Assembly: GCA_036346225.1 (NCBI GenBank)
Contig: JARFIW010000884.1
Span: 1,488,001-1,552,000 of the forward strand
Direction of reading: 5' to 3'
Length of the DNA: 64,000 bases
From: Platerodrilus igneus
Taxonomy: Eukaryota; Arthropoda; Insecta; Coleoptera; Lycidae
The notes under the pieces are model-generated. The model saw nothing but the letters and a program-made list of their open reading frames with translations, was not told where the DNA came from and searched no databases. The position numbers were made by a program, and so were the translations under genes. Shown here in pieces: positions 12,106 through 23,974 of the stretch. Each line of letters opens with the position of its first letter. Position 1 is the first letter of the stretch.

Positions 12106-12980
12106 AAATTCTCTTTAGTATTGTTTTAAAGTGATGACAAAAACCCCTTAAACATCACTGTACGTTTCATACCACGTTTCTTCACGCTGATTAATTAACG
12201 ACCTCCTTCTTCCTTTTAGTTGCAAAAGTTAGTTGGCACTGATGTTGCTCCACCTTTAATCAAGTACTGCAATTTATGGAGGGCTGTACACTGTAACAGT
12301 TTTCCAATTCGAATATAGCTTCTGCTAATATGATGCAATTACATTTTCGTGTAATTTAGATATTTTTCTGTTCAAACTCTCTGCTCAGATATATTACTCC
12401 TGCAGCATCTTTCATTTCCGCCATGATATTTGCAGAACTGTATCAAGAATAATTTCTAAAGGCAGTGTTTTATTAATATGTATTATTTACCTATAAAACA
12501 GTTTCTTAGCCGGAGCTTTTAATTTCGTTGCTTTTTTTGCAATTTATCACCATCAATAGTGGTCAATGATCAGATAGTGACAGTAGTATAATACACCAAT
12601 TCTCCGAATACAGGCTTTTGTTTAAACTGCTCCTCTATGAATCTATACTAGCTGAATATTCTGAAAATAAATTTAGAATCTTTATGTATTTTATCTTATA
12701 CACATTGATGTACTCCATTAACTTTTTTCTTCATTTTCCTTTGTGCAGCTATATTAGCTGTTTCAAGTAAATTGATACCATTCGTACGGTAGATTCATTA
12801 AATATTTTGTTCTTGTATTTGGCAAAATTCAAAAACTGGAACTTGATTCATATACATAAATGATATAACTTCAATTTGAATAAATTCGAAGGTGTATTTT
12901 GATTTTTATCTGTTTATCGAGAAATGGGCGAATTTGGAACAAAATTTTTATTTCAGTTTCTTTCAGGGTACGAAGATGAA
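12106..12980 (+). repeat. unrecognised dispersed repeat, copy 1
   Basis: Aligns in the same orientation with 24,781-25,580 and 32,690-33,350. Shared landmarks with copy 2 are AAATTCTCTTTA, TTTTAAAGTGATGAC, TTCATACCAC, TTTTAGTTGCAAAAGTTAGTT and TATTTTATCTTATAC. Landmarks shared with copy 3 include CTAATATGA, TTTAGATATTTTTCTGTTCA and TCTTTCATTTCCG. No protein motif was recognised. Divergence is high, so the family is old. Confidence 0.6.
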
Positions 12981-13319
12981 AAGCTTATTTTGTCAGTTGT
13001 TGTTTCTTACCTTCTGTACTTAAACAATCCAAGTAGTCGTCCATTGGCTGTAATTACAGTAAATGTTTGAGCACAGTCTGATCAAAACTTAATTGTTATT
13101 TTTTAAAAAGTTTTGTCAAACTTGAAAGGCAGGTAGCATTTAATGTCCTGATAAATTGCAATCGTAACAAATTTTGTCTCGAGAATGTTAATCGTATTCG
13201 TAATATTTACACAATTCAACATTTCTATTATTTCTGCGCATTATTTGAAGCACTCAAATACTCAAAGTATGTGCTTATTGGAGCCAATAGAGGAAAATGG
13301 ATGGTTGAGATGCCAGGAT

Positions 13320-13475
13320 TACCACCTGTCACCTCCTCGATCTCGTACCTCCTTCGCCACTGATTCCACATCCCACCTCTTCTGCCTCCCACAACCCACC
13401 ACCCGTCACCCGTCTCTTTCACCTTCTACCTCCCTTATCTCTCATCTACCACTTCCCACCTTTCACCTGACAAGC
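13320..13475. repeat. CT-rich minisatellite-like tract (CCCACC/CTTC units)
   Basis: Irregular repeats of CACCTCCT, CCCACCTC and CACCCGTC. The complementary GA/GGT-rich tract lies at 20,458-20,580, and an independent GGAGGTGA-type tract at 31,130-31,345. Confidence 0.7.
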
Positions 13476-13804
13476 CAAATTTTTATTGAATACACTTGTT
13501 TACTAATTAAACTAATTAGTGCTTAATTTGATGGTGTTATTCAAACATTACTAAATATTCTCGACTGTAATTAAACATTCTTGTTTAATTAGGCAAACAC
13601 TAAAACGCTCCAAACGCAAAGTTGTTCAAACTTTAACCTTCGTCTTACAATCTTACTTAGTTAACAACTACAAGTCACATACAAGAATGATATTTAAAAT
13701 AAGTAAACGTTTCATGCATTATCTATTCAGAGTTCAAATCTGTTGTACGTTTTTCATCGTGTTTAAAGTGATCTACTGCTTTATGTAGTCTTTAGTTTAA
13801 AGTG

Positions 13805-14240
13805 TGTTCATTGTAGTTAAGAAAGTTAGTGTACCAATTTTATATATTTTTTCCTTATATTTAAAATTTGCATGTTTCTGTTGTTCAGTTTTTATCGTGT
13901 TGTACTTAATTGAGCGTGTTAAGTGACCAAAAATTGTATTAGTGTTTCTGATGCCTCAGGTTAACTCTTAGACGAGTACTATAATTTAATATTCTGCATT
14001 TTAAAACTTGCACGTTTAAACCTGTTCATTGTAGTTAAGAAAGTTAGTATAACAATTTTATATATTTTTTGCTTATATTTAAAATTTGCATGTTTCTGTT
14101 ATTCACAGTTTTTATCGTGTTGTACTTAATCGAGCGTGTTAAGTGACCAAAAATTGTATTGGTGTTTCTGATGCCTCAGGTTAACCCATAGACGAGTACT
14201 ATAATTTAATATTCTGCATTTTAAAACTTGCACGATTAAA
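13805..14240 (+). repeat. two-unit tandem duplication, period 218 bp
   Basis: TGTTCATTGTAGTTAAGAAA begins at 13,805 and again at 14,023, and the following ~215 bp match with only scattered differences (for example TTAACTCTTAGACGAG against TTAACCCATAGACGAG). The inverted homologue at 19.9-20.15 kb has one unit, so the duplication occurred in this copy. Confidence 0.88.
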
Positions 14241-14659
14241 CCTGTTATATTTCTATTGTTATTCCTTGCAGCCTTTGACTTTATGCGTTCAGAAGTGACT
14301 TTTTTATTTTTGTACATACCTACCCTCGATAGGTCCTTTAATATACTAATTTTAATTAAAACAATAAAATATAAGAATATTTGACAACACACGTAGAACA
14401 TTTTTCATTTAACAGTTTACAGAATTGTTTAAACGTAACAGACAGTGAATCGATTGTTGTTTTTCTTAAGGTCTTCAAATTTTAAATTCCGAATACTTCC
14501 ATATTTACAGTTATATTTGCATAATATTTACATAAATCGGTACATTTACAAGCATCCACTTACACATCCGGAATCTGGTGAATCGAGGGCAGTCAACCCT
14601 CTAAACAATTGTGTGAGCCATCGTCCCATGCTCATATTTTCTATATATTAATTGGAGGT

Positions 14660-16305
14660 GACATATAATTATTGCGGTCAACGAACAAATAATGGCTTGT
14701 CCAACTCTCACATTCCAATAAATTGTAACTTTTTTTTCATTTGTTAATTCTATATTTCCGCCTGTAGTTGTTATTCACCCACAAACTGTTGGTAAAATTT
14801 AGAAAACCTTGGGAGTTTAGTTCTTAAACTTTTTAACTAGTAGTTCTTTCATATTGAATAGCTTAAAGCAATCACGTTCATTCTAGACAATAACTTTTCG
14901 ACCTCTCGCAATTTCTAAATTAAACGTGTTTTCTTGAAAATTGTTTACCATCCAGACATTTTTATTGGATATATCGACAGACAGCTTCCATTTAAATTTG
15001 CAATTCAGTTGTTATACCACCTCATTCGCACCAGCAACTAATCAATTCAGTTGCACGTGCTTAGTATCTTGTGCAAATTGTCTAATTCTAAATTCCATTT
15101 GAAACGCAGAAATTCATCCAATCGCTGTAATTTATTTCTACTGCGTAATTTTCGCAAATATCACTACAGCAAATAGTCGAATAACTGGTCTTACACCTCT
15201 ATATAAATCAAACCTAATTTCCACGTTATGGCGATGTGAATTTGATTTGAAATCTCATAACTACTAAGTGATCTTACCTACTAGTTTATTAAGTTCTAAT
15301 TGCGGTTCATTACTTGTGACGCCAACTCAGGAAAAATTAATTTTTATTTTAATTTGTATTTCTGATTAACTAAACGATGTTTAATGTATTAGGATTTGGG
15401 AATGTTCTCCCTTGCATCATTTTAATCTTTAACCTTATGTGGTGACCAGAATCGACAAATAAACAACGGTCCAAAATTTAAGTTGTTCAATCTCTTTAAT
15501 ACTCGTCATACAACCTTATCTAGTAAGCAAATATTCATCGAGTTGGGCATTATACTTTACTTTATAAACCGCTTCATAGCATGCTTGCATAGTAAAGACG
15601 TAAAGGTTCCTCGGGAATAGGCTGTTCAATTTTTTTAAAGGTACTTCCGTGTTTTCGACTTTGACCTTTTTTTATCAACTGGTAATTTTTCTGCGATACC
15701 TTGCAAATGGGATACGGTGACGCAAACATTCAATAAATTGCTTATGGGCTTCTTTGAATTCTTGCTGCAAAGTGGTGTAACCTATTCTATGCTCTACATA
15801 CTTATTTCGTACAGCGTCTTGCATCAGCTGAATGTTACGTCTATTTCCAATAAAAAATTTTACATCTAACATTATCAAACTTTACATTACAACTAACCAT
15901 GTGTAGCCTCTCTAATACCTATATATTGGTCGAAATTCTTTCTATATCGCTTTTTACCGATTTATAATTTTTTAACAATAGTTATAAAATAGTGTTTCCA
16001 TCCACCCCCATTCTAACAGAGCAAGCATATTTCTTTAAATGTCGGATATCCGATGTCGCCCGCTTAAATGTTTTAGAAAAATATGGCGAAGGTTTGTCTC
16101 TTACTTCTTCCATGATGCAATAACGTTATAACGTTCGCGTTATCCCCGAGTCTACGTTTTAAGGCGCTTGCATAAGTTTGACACAGCTGAAATCAATCTA
16201 CACTTTTGTCTGTCAAACGAGAAAAACTGCGTAATTTTGTTTAGTTAGTTTACAGATATTCCATCAAACATCATAATCGACTTTTGCTTTCCCTAATCCA
16301 ATCAC
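14660..16305. other. no gene recognised; a third partial copy of one repeat block
   Basis: Around 15,440-15,540 the string GGTCCAAAATTTAAGTTGTTCA and what follows match the corresponding block of the repeats at 13.6 and 20.25 kb. A 67-codon minus-strand frame at 15,878-15,675 has no motif I recognise. Confidence 0.4.
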
Positions 16306-16309
16306 TTCA

Positions 16310-16597
16310 AGCGGCTCTGTGCGTAGTTGATATGCGTGGGACTATTATGCCCAATGAATCCCGACACGGTCCGCTTGAAAAATGTTTAGGCGAGCATTTT
16401 TCACAAAAACACGCCCTCGTTCGAATGAGAGGTAAAATGTAGGGCCCTGTGAGCGTTGTCAGGTACATTAAAGATCCCTACCTTACTTGAAACAGCAAGG
16501 GTTTGGCAAAATTCAAAATTTCCAGGTAAAAAAACTCCCTTCCTGGCCAACGTAGGAGTACCTTCGGGTGGAGCATTGGAAAAACAAATGTAGTGGT
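16310..16597 (+). mobile_element. tRNA-derived SINE, copy 1
   Basis: Begins with a tRNA-like head (CGTAGTTGATATGCGTG), lacks part of the region around the B box, and continues with the body shared by all copies: CCGCTTGAAAAATG, CATTTTTCACAAAAA, GAGAGGTAAAATGTAGG, TTAAAGATCCCTAC, AACAGCAAGGGTT, ACCTTCGGGTGGAGCATTGG. Flanked by CCAATCACTTCA (16,298-16,309) and CCAATCGCTTCA (16,598-16,609), a 12-bp target duplication with one difference. Confidence 0.88.
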
Positions 16598-16609
16598 CCA
16601 ATCGCTTCA

Positions 16610-18005
16610 TTACAGTTGGTACCTACGCAATTTCGTCTTTTAAAGGTTCAAATACATTCCACAACAATTCATATTTTGGTCGATATAGACTTTTAGAAAA
16701 CACGTATACATTTGAAATCTAAGTGCATTCTCTTGTTCCTTAGTTTTCTCACGGCTGAACGGTCCGACAAATATTGTTCGTGTGCTAGGTGGAAACGAAT
16801 GTTCATGTTTGCCAAGTTCCCTCGCACCAGAATTGGAAAATTCGTCAGAGTTTTGTATCGGTATTTTGACTTTTTGATTCGCAGTCTCAATATGTTTCGA
16901 ACATGTGCCTGCTTATGCTGGTGGTTGTGGTGATAGCTTTACGTTTTCTTTCAATATTGTGTATTTCATATAATGGAATAAATACATGCATCGCCTCATC
17001 GAATTTTTCTGTATCTTTTTTAAAACTTGTTTACTGTAACCATTGTTTCGTTTCCTTAAATAATTGCGGACCATGCTAAATCAATTCTGGTATAGGCAAT
17101 ATCATCATAGGAGGCAATTTGATTCTATTCTGGTAGAGGCAATTTCACTTTAAAGTATTTAATAATTGGAACTTATTTACAAAATGGAGAGTTCACCATT
17201 CGTCAGATAAAAGCAAACTAATTAAAAAAGGTTGTCATCAATTTCATACAACCTTTATATAATAATAGAATGCAACTATATATTATTTAATTGTGAATAA
17301 ATCTTAAACGCAAATCATAATTTTCGAGGATATTTTTTATATAGTAATTACATACCCTTCTTTTATAAATTCACCTCTAGTCTATGACAATGTGTTGTCT
17401 TTATGGATTCGTTTATTTTGTCTCGCTATTTTCTTATTGCCGAGAAATTCGAATTATATAATAAATCAATCGTTTAGAATAATTTTAACACGCCACAATA
17501 TCTACTACTTGCAAAACATATTTGTTCCACGACCGCAGACTGCGACCCACAACCACATAGGTATGTATCTATTTGGAATCCGCAAAGTCGGAAATATTAC
17601 TCAATCTTCGAATAGCATCGTCAAAAACCTTAGACGTTGTTTTGCGATTTTGACTAACTTTTAATGTTTTCATATCCTACACATATCGAATTTTTCTCGT
17701 ACTATTTATTAGTGTATACGACGTCTTATTCTCCAATCGGTATCGAGTACATCTACGAACTCTAAAAGTATAAGTTACCATATCGCTGCAGTACCATGCT
17801 GTTATTACCGAGATAGACGCAGATTGTTTAAATCTGGAACAATGTAGAATAAAGCATGTGTATAAATCCTCAAGCGACTTTGAGGGCTTTTGGTCTAGTT
17901 ATCGGGATTGTAAATTTGTCATATTCTATCGCCAACTAACCCAGGTTAGTTGGTCTTGTCTGAGTGAGGGTAATTATAGGCTAGAACGTACAGCAATGCA
18001 AATAT
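16610..18005. other. no gene recognised
   Basis: A+T-rich. Frames of 65-90 codons on both strands carry no motif I recognise. Confidence 0.35.
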
Positions 18006-18734
18006 GCTACCCTAACCAATATATGGAGAATGTGGGTATGGGACGATCACTCACACAATTGTTTAGAAGGTTGGCTACCTCCGATTTACCTGATTCCATA
18101 TATGTCAGCGTATGCTTATAAATGTATCGGTTATTGTAAAAGGATTGCAGAAGCAACATAATCTCTGGATATTTGCCTGAAGATATTATTCTGAATATGA
18201 AAGAAGCTGCAGTTCTTGAAAATTTTGAAAACAACAGCAATTGATCAAACCACTGCAATGGAAAATGTTCTACTTATGTTTTGAAATAAATTGTTATATC
18301 AATTTTGTTGTTTTAGTTAAAATTGGTTTATTAAAGTACGTACTGAGGGCGGTGCCACAGTAAATTTATAAGAGTCGACGAGAGAGGGTTCTTTAGGGGA
18401 TGTGGTGATGTGGTAAGAATCCGAAGAGATCTACCAAGGGATAAATATAAGTCGCCAGGAACTTGATTCTTAGCCAAACACGAAACCCTAAGTCCCAAAG
18501 GTATCGGATACTATCACACCTAAAGAGCAAAATATCTAGCTGTAGATTCAAAATACGATAAACATAAAATATATTACCGGATAACTTACACACATACATA
18601 AGCTTTATATAATTATCAGAACTGAATTAATACACTGTAGCTAGATAAGCATGACATACCAAGCAACTTCTACAAAATATGTATATTTATGTAGTAATCT
18701 AAACAGATATACTCTATTAGGAGCAATAGAAAAT

Positions 18735-18870
18735 ATATATTCAAAATATCTTTCGCCGGTAAGAATTTTGTACTGGCAAACGGTTTCTCGCCAATATGTG
18801 TAAGACCAGCAAATGTCTTTTCCCTAATAAGTGTCAGATACAGGTCGACGGTTTTTCGTCGCTATGTACA
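18735..18870 (-). pseudogene. possible relic of a C2H2 zinc-finger array
   Basis: On the minus strand two linker-like strings occur about 66 bases apart: HSDEKP (18,866-18,849) and THIGEKPF (near 18,801-18,779), similar to the TGEKP linkers between C2H2 fingers. The Cys and His ligands are mostly missing and there is an in-frame stop, so this can be at most a decayed fragment. Standard finger spacing would be 84 bases. Confidence 0.25.
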
Positions 18871-20457
18871 TTACGGGACAAAGTTATACTCTTACCTGGG
18901 CGCTGCAATCAATAGCTAGCGAAGGACGGTGTCCAGTTGAACCTGTAACATAAGTTAAGCACAGGAGCTCGTAGTAGGGTTGAAATACCAACACAATAAT
19001 TATAACATAACAAACAAGGGAGAAATCGTATATACAAGAGTAAATAGCATTTACAGCAACAAATACCACTATGGTAATCAACAACACAACATTATATTTA
19101 TGCATACAGCCGGAACCCACGGCACTGCATTAGGTTTCCACTAACAATGCTTCAAATATCTCGCTTTTCTGGAATTAGACATCTAGTGAGAGTTGGTTTT
19201 AACAAGTCTCCGCAGCCAGTAACGAAGATCTAACGGGAACAAGACTTATTAAAAGTAAGACGAGCTAGGTCTAGAACGACTAGCACTAGGGCTAGGATTA
19301 GAACTAAGAAGAAGGATATACCCTGAAATAAATTAATTAAATCGCGAAAATTACTGAAATTTAAATTGCCACAAAAGTGTGGGACAACTAATTGATACGT
19401 TTCACAGAACTACTTGGGGTGCAAACAATTCAATATTCTGAAATGTAATAGATTAGTTTATGAAACCTAGAATGTGACTTACCGTAAAAGCAGAAAATAT
19501 CCGCAAAGGCAGTTTTGAGAGTAGAACAAAATGTATTACTAATAAAATATCAAAAACTACTCTATAATAAGAATTCTCTTCACATCCAAAACCTCTATTA
19601 GGCGAGATTAAAACGGATGATGAGAGAGAGACTACTTCTTGAAGCGGTGCTAGTAAGAAAAAAGAACCTCAAGAAAGCAAAGTTCATGTTACCACCCCAA
19701 AATCAAAATTGCCAACTAAATAATATAAGGTATTTAGATACCATGAAGATTTCAATAAAGGGAAAATATGCACTCAATATAGCAAATTAGAAACATTTAA
19801 AAACGACCGTTTCAGCTGGAATGTACAAAAAATGAATAAGTTACGTATAATGAATAAACCCAAAGGCTGCAAAGAATAACAATAGAAATACAACAGGTTT
19901 AAACATGCAAGTTTTGAAATGCAAAATATTAAATTATTATACTCGTCTATGAGTTAACGTTGAAGCTTCACAAACACTAAAACAATTTATGGCCACTTTA
20001 CACACTCGATTACTTCAACCCGACGAAAATTCTGATCAACAGAAACATGCAAGTATGAACTACAAGCAAATAATATACAAAAATATACTAAACGTCTTGA
20101 CTACGATGAAAACACTTTAAACTAAGGACCACTTAAAATACTAGATCACCTTAAACACAATGAGAAAAGTACAACAGAATTGAACTTTGAATCCAGATTG
20201 TTACGTTTATTTATTTTAACTACCATTCTTGTATGTAATTTTTATTTGTTTACTAAATCAGCTTGTAAGACGAGGATTAAAGATTGAACAACCTAAAGTT
20301 TGGACCTTCATAACGTTCGCCTAATTAAACAAGATTGTTTAATTACAATTCGGGAATACCGAGCATTGTTTGAATAATACCTACAAATTGAGCACCAATT
20401 AGTTTAACGTCATTTAGTAAACGAGTGTAATAAACACAAATTTGGCTTCTGTGAGGT

Positions 20458-20580
20458 CAAAGGAGAGAGATGGTTGGTGCAGGAGGAGATAGGTGGGATA
20501 TAGGGGAGATAGGTGGGATATAGGGGAGATGTGGTGTAGGAGGTGCGAGATGGAGGTGGTGGGAGATGAGAGGTGGTGGT
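20458..20580. repeat. GA/GGT-rich minisatellite
   Basis: Contains two copies of GATAGGTGGGATATAGGGGA followed by degenerate GGAGGTGGTGGGAGATGAG units. It is the inverted counterpart of the tract at 13,320-13,475. Confidence 0.8.
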
Positions 20581-20620
20581 GGCATATCAATTATCCATTT
20601 TCCTCTACTTGGGCCTTTTA

Positions 20621-21985
20621 GAAACGTTTCATTCATTTGATTTGCTACCACCTTCTGTCTGTAACATACTACTGTGTTGACTTTTCCTAGTTTAAGTAAG
20701 ATTAATGATTGGAAATGACAGAATATGATAATTTCCCAATACTTCGTTTTGCAAACTAATGTTGTATTTGCTTCTGAAGATTTCGATATTTCGATATTTT
20801 TATCGTTTGTTCTTTTGATATTATATATCATTCTGAGCATACACCACATATTTAAAGCAACTTTTTCGCAGTTATTCTCCATTTTGCAAGAATTATCTTT
20901 ATATCGTTTAAGATATAGTAGGTCTACAGCTCCAGTTTGTTCTATGTGCTTAGATTGACTTGGTTTGATTGAAGTTATTGGAGTACTCTCATTAAAACGG
21001 TCCAATGTTTGAACTTTTCCTAGTGAAATTGTTATTAATTATTGGAAATATTGACAAACTACAGATCCTTGCATAAAGCTCGAAATTTCTTTTGACGACA
21101 GTTTCTGCATAACATCTTTTTATTTGCAATTGTTATGATCACCTTTGGTAATTTCAATGTTTTCATTATTTTTACTTTTGAGGTTTACTATCATACAGAA
21201 GTTTGCACCACTATATTGAAAGTTATTGTTTTAGCTTAATTAGATGCAAGACTGCACGTTCAAAAGAAGCGATTATGTCTTCTCCTGCTGTTACCTCCTG
21301 CAAAAGCGGACAAAATGTTTACCAATTATTTATCCAATATAAGTTATTCACTTTATCCAACAAAAGCCTGGAAAACGAATTATTAGTCCAAACTCTGCCG
21401 TGGATTGCTCCGACAATATCTTGGAGTAAAACCAATAAATGCGGCTTTGAATGCGTGCTGCAGTTATGCGCCACATCAGCAAACCGTACGTAACACATTT
21501 TGTATAGTTTCTTGATAAAAGAACTTGCTACGAGTAGGATTGCATCTATAGGGGTGTGTACAGCTCGAAACCTTTCGTTGCGATTCTTCGACAATATACA
21601 TAAAAGTCAAATTTCTTGAGACAAGTGCTTTGAAGGTGTTGAAGACTCATGTCCCATAAGTTGACCAACGTCATTTAACAACTTTTTTGTATGTACAGCT
21701 TATTAGCACCTATATTATGCGTTGCAGACCCAGATTTCTGAAATACGTTTACACAGTTAGTACATACTGCTTTTAAATATTGCCTAAACGTAAATATTCG
21801 TTATATTTCCAAATTCAATTAATTAGCACATTGGTTCGAAAATGAACTTCAACCGTACGCTTTAAAATTGCACTATGAAACACATCAATACTACTTATAA
21901 TAAATTATTTGATTTAATTAAATTCAGGATACTGGTTTAGGTAAATATTTTAAAATCCATGGACATTTTAGATATAGATAATATT
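20621..21985. other. unrecognised; one 182-codon minus-strand frame
   Basis: A minus-strand frame from 21,005 to 20,457 (182 codons) is the longest uninterrupted frame outside the transposons in the first half of the window. Its first ~135 residues match no domain I know, and the last ~45 come from the minisatellite. Base composition is like the surrounding A+T-rich DNA. I do not call it a gene. Confidence 0.3.
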
Positions 21986-21989
21986 CAGT

Positions 21990-22740
21990 CTTAATATATT
22001 GCTGTGACAACGCCTTGCTTTGATGCGCCGCTAAATTATTGCTATGACAACGGTCGGAGTTAGGCGTCGATAAAAGAGTGCTGTGATACAGATACAGCAA
22101 ATTGTAAAATTTGAAATTGTTGACTTATCTTCCTTTCTAACTTTTCTTTGCCTGACTAGCTCAATGAATTTGACGGAGTTTACAAAATGAAATCAAATAC
22201 AGCAATTGCATAAGGCATCTAATCAGTCAAAAATATTTTCTTTCATACAAAAAAAAATATAGAACATATACAGCATAATTTTTTCAAGCATAAAATTATT
22301 CCTAGTAAATGCTTATTTACTTAATTATCAAAATATCTCCCACCTTATCTAGGTTTAAATTTACAGCACTAAATTTCTTCTCTTATGGATTAGTTTACCT
22401 GGCTTTCTATTCCCACACTTGTAAGGTTTGTTTTGGCCAAAAAAATCCTTGACAGATAGTCTATAAAAAAATGTCAGAGTGTTTCGAACTCTAATCACAA
22501 ACTTTCCTGGTAAAGATCCTTACAAAAATAAATATTTTATGATTAAGACTTATTCAATCTTAAACTAAATGACAAATTCTCAAATATCAGTTACAAACAA
22601 TATTTTACAAAGTAATGCTTGCAAAAGTCCGCCAAACGCTTATCCAATTCGTAATTAAATATCTTCTGCTTTAATTGACGTACACATCTCAGTTTACAAG
22701 ATATTCATATTATTTACATATCCATGTAGAAACTCCTGAC
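21990..22740 (+). mobile_element. solo right arm of the foldback element
   Basis: Matches 3,945-4,520 in direct orientation: GTGCTGTGATACAGATACAG, GAAATTGTTGACTTA, GCCTGACTAGCTCAA, GGTTTGTTTTGGCC, CTTGACAGATA, TTTCGAACTCT. The match stops soon after AATTGACGTACA at about 22,680, where the full foldback continues for another 560 bp. Upstream, at 22,003-22,070, it keeps part of the GC-richer centre with the TGTGACAACG motif. Confidence 0.75.
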
Positions 22741-23224
22741 TACAAGGCTACATGTAAGTTTTTATGTAGGGTTTTATTATTTATTATTATATTTTAAGCT
22801 TTTATATTTATTGCATTAAACTTTTATTATTGTGTGGTTAATTTTAATGCATAGGGCAGTAAATAAAACCAAAAACAAAAATTTAAACCGAATAAATTAT
22901 AAATAAATCACTTTTTAACTTAAAATTCAACTAAAATCCGCGTTTAAAAATAAACCAACTTAAATGTCGGGATAATAAATAAAAATCTACTAAATCTACT
23001 ATATAAATCTACTAAATAAATAACCCTGTCCTGGCGCCCATAAAATGAGTAGATCTATCGAGGTCTAAATTTATTATCGGTCATCAAGAACCCCCCTTCG
23101 TTTTGTCGATGTGATCTAACATCGAAGAGTCCTTGCCTTGAGCTACCCTGGAGCCTTAAGAAGTCATCGTGCTACTAAGGAACACTATAATAAACATTAA
23201 ATTCGGAGTTTTCATATTGTACCG

Positions 23225-23348
23225 TGACAGTTTCTATACATGACCTATGATCGTTGTCAAAATAATAAAAATTTCAAGTGTGACGTTTATTACACAAATT
23301 GAAGGCAACTTTGATTTATTAATGTTTGATATATTTGGTTTGAATACA
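23225..23348 (-). repeat. left arm of a near-perfect hairpin
   Basis: Over 81 nt (23,268-23,348) it is the reverse complement of 23,360-23,440 with four mismatches and an 11-nt spacer. The left arm extends outward through TTGTCAAAATAATA and GACCTATGATCG, whose complement is found at 23,877-23,905 because the right arm is interrupted. Both strands encode nearly the same peptide in this stretch, a result of the palindrome and not evidence of coding. Confidence 0.9.
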
Positions 23349-23359
23349 TTTTCACCTAC

Positions 23360-23970
23360 TGTATTCAAACCGAATATATCAAACATTAATAAATCAAAGT
23401 TACCTTCAATTTGTGTAATAAATGTCAAACTTGAAATTTTCAACGAACTTCGTTCGTTTATGAAATCGATTTGTCGTCCGTCTGTCTGTCCGTCTGTCCG
23501 TCCGAGGCCTTTCTAATGGTCGGACATCAATGTGTGATACATCAATCGATTCAGCTCGGTGTCCTGAGCTTAAGTTTTGATGTCAGTTAAAATCGGGCCA
23601 CGGGGACGCCGTGCCCCCGCGATATTCCGTCGGGAAAATTAAAATTTCAAATAGGTCCAAAATTAATGTGCGATACATATTTGGACTCCCCTAACATAGC
23701 TGAGTCGAAATATGGTACCCCCCACAAAATCTGACCACGGATCCCCGGGGAATTAATTTTATTTTATCTGAATACTTATAATTATTACAACATAATAATT
23801 TTAATTTCTTTAAATTGTTTTAAAGTAAGTCTACATTTGGAAGTTCGTTGCGACAATGCCTTGCATTTTCAACTTGTTATTATTTTGACAACGATCCTAG
23901 GTCATGGATCGAAACGTAAATAAAGCCGATTTTAACAACAACTAGTGGTTTAATTCCCAAAGAAAATTAA
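23360..23970 (+). repeat. right arm of the hairpin, interrupted, ending in an AATAAA unit
   Basis: Consists of 23,360-23,440 plus 23,877-23,970 (TTATTTTGACAACGATCCTA, GGTCATGGATCGAAACG, AATAAAG, ATTTTAACAA). An uninterrupted copy of the whole unit lies at 28,675-28,850, which shows that 23,441-23,876 is an insertion. The AATAAA followed by ATTTTAACAA suggests the 3' end of a transcribed retroelement, but no coding region accompanies either copy. Confidence 0.75.
23441..23850. mobile_element. small TIR element nested in the hairpin arm, with a CTGT/CCGT tract
   Basis: Starts CAACGAACTTC at 23,441 and ends GAAGTTCGTTG at 23,840-23,850, an 11-bp perfect inverted repeat. It contains a pyrimidine-rich CTGTCTGTCCGTCTGTCCGT tract at about 23,475-23,503 and a GC-rich interior (CGGGGACGCCGTGCCCC). 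About 26 bp after the right TIR still do not belong to the host repeat, so the exact right boundary is uncertain. ATTTTCAAC occurs on both sides (23,436-23,444 and 23,865-23,873) and may be a target duplication. Confidence 0.55.
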
Positions 23971-23974
23971 GAAA

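Larger units (their letters stand above)
13270..14650 (+). repeat. large dispersed repeat, left (direct) copy
   Basis: Reverse-complementary to 18,010-20,620 in matching block order: GAGGAAAATGG, the CT-rich minisatellite, a TTGTTTAATTAGGC block, a TTTTATCGTGTTG...AAGTGACC block, ATTTCTATTGTTATTC followed by TTGCAGCCTTTG, and AACAATTGTGTGAG followed by ATCGTCCCAT. The left copy holds a 218-bp tandem duplication that the right copy lacks. Open frames at 14445-14651 (+) and 18258-18007 (-) give similar peptides (NRYIYKH...NNCVSxRP) because the DNA is homologous, which does not prove coding. Confidence 0.65.
18010..20620 (-). repeat. large dispersed repeat, right (inverted) copy
   Basis: Reverse complement of the 13,270-14,650 copy, but longer because of unmatched DNA at about 18,270-19,840. 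The blocks at 18,010-18,260, 19,840-20,200, 20,230-20,450 and 20,450-20,620 match in reverse order. The minus-strand frame beginning at 21,005 ends in the minisatellite, which supplies a proline-rich tail. Confidence 0.6.

Noticed and set aside
20457..20600. Proline-rich proteins encoded across the minisatellites (also 13,185-13,526 and 30,997-31,299)
   Set aside because: The residues follow the DNA repeat in whichever frame is open.
20457..21005. 182-codon minus-strand frame as a host gene
   Set aside because: No recognisable domain, the C-terminal quarter is translated minisatellite, and composition does not differ from neighbouring non-coding DNA.
23234..23516. Two open frames on opposite strands encoding nearly identical peptides
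   Set aside because: The similarity is a direct product of the DNA palindrome.
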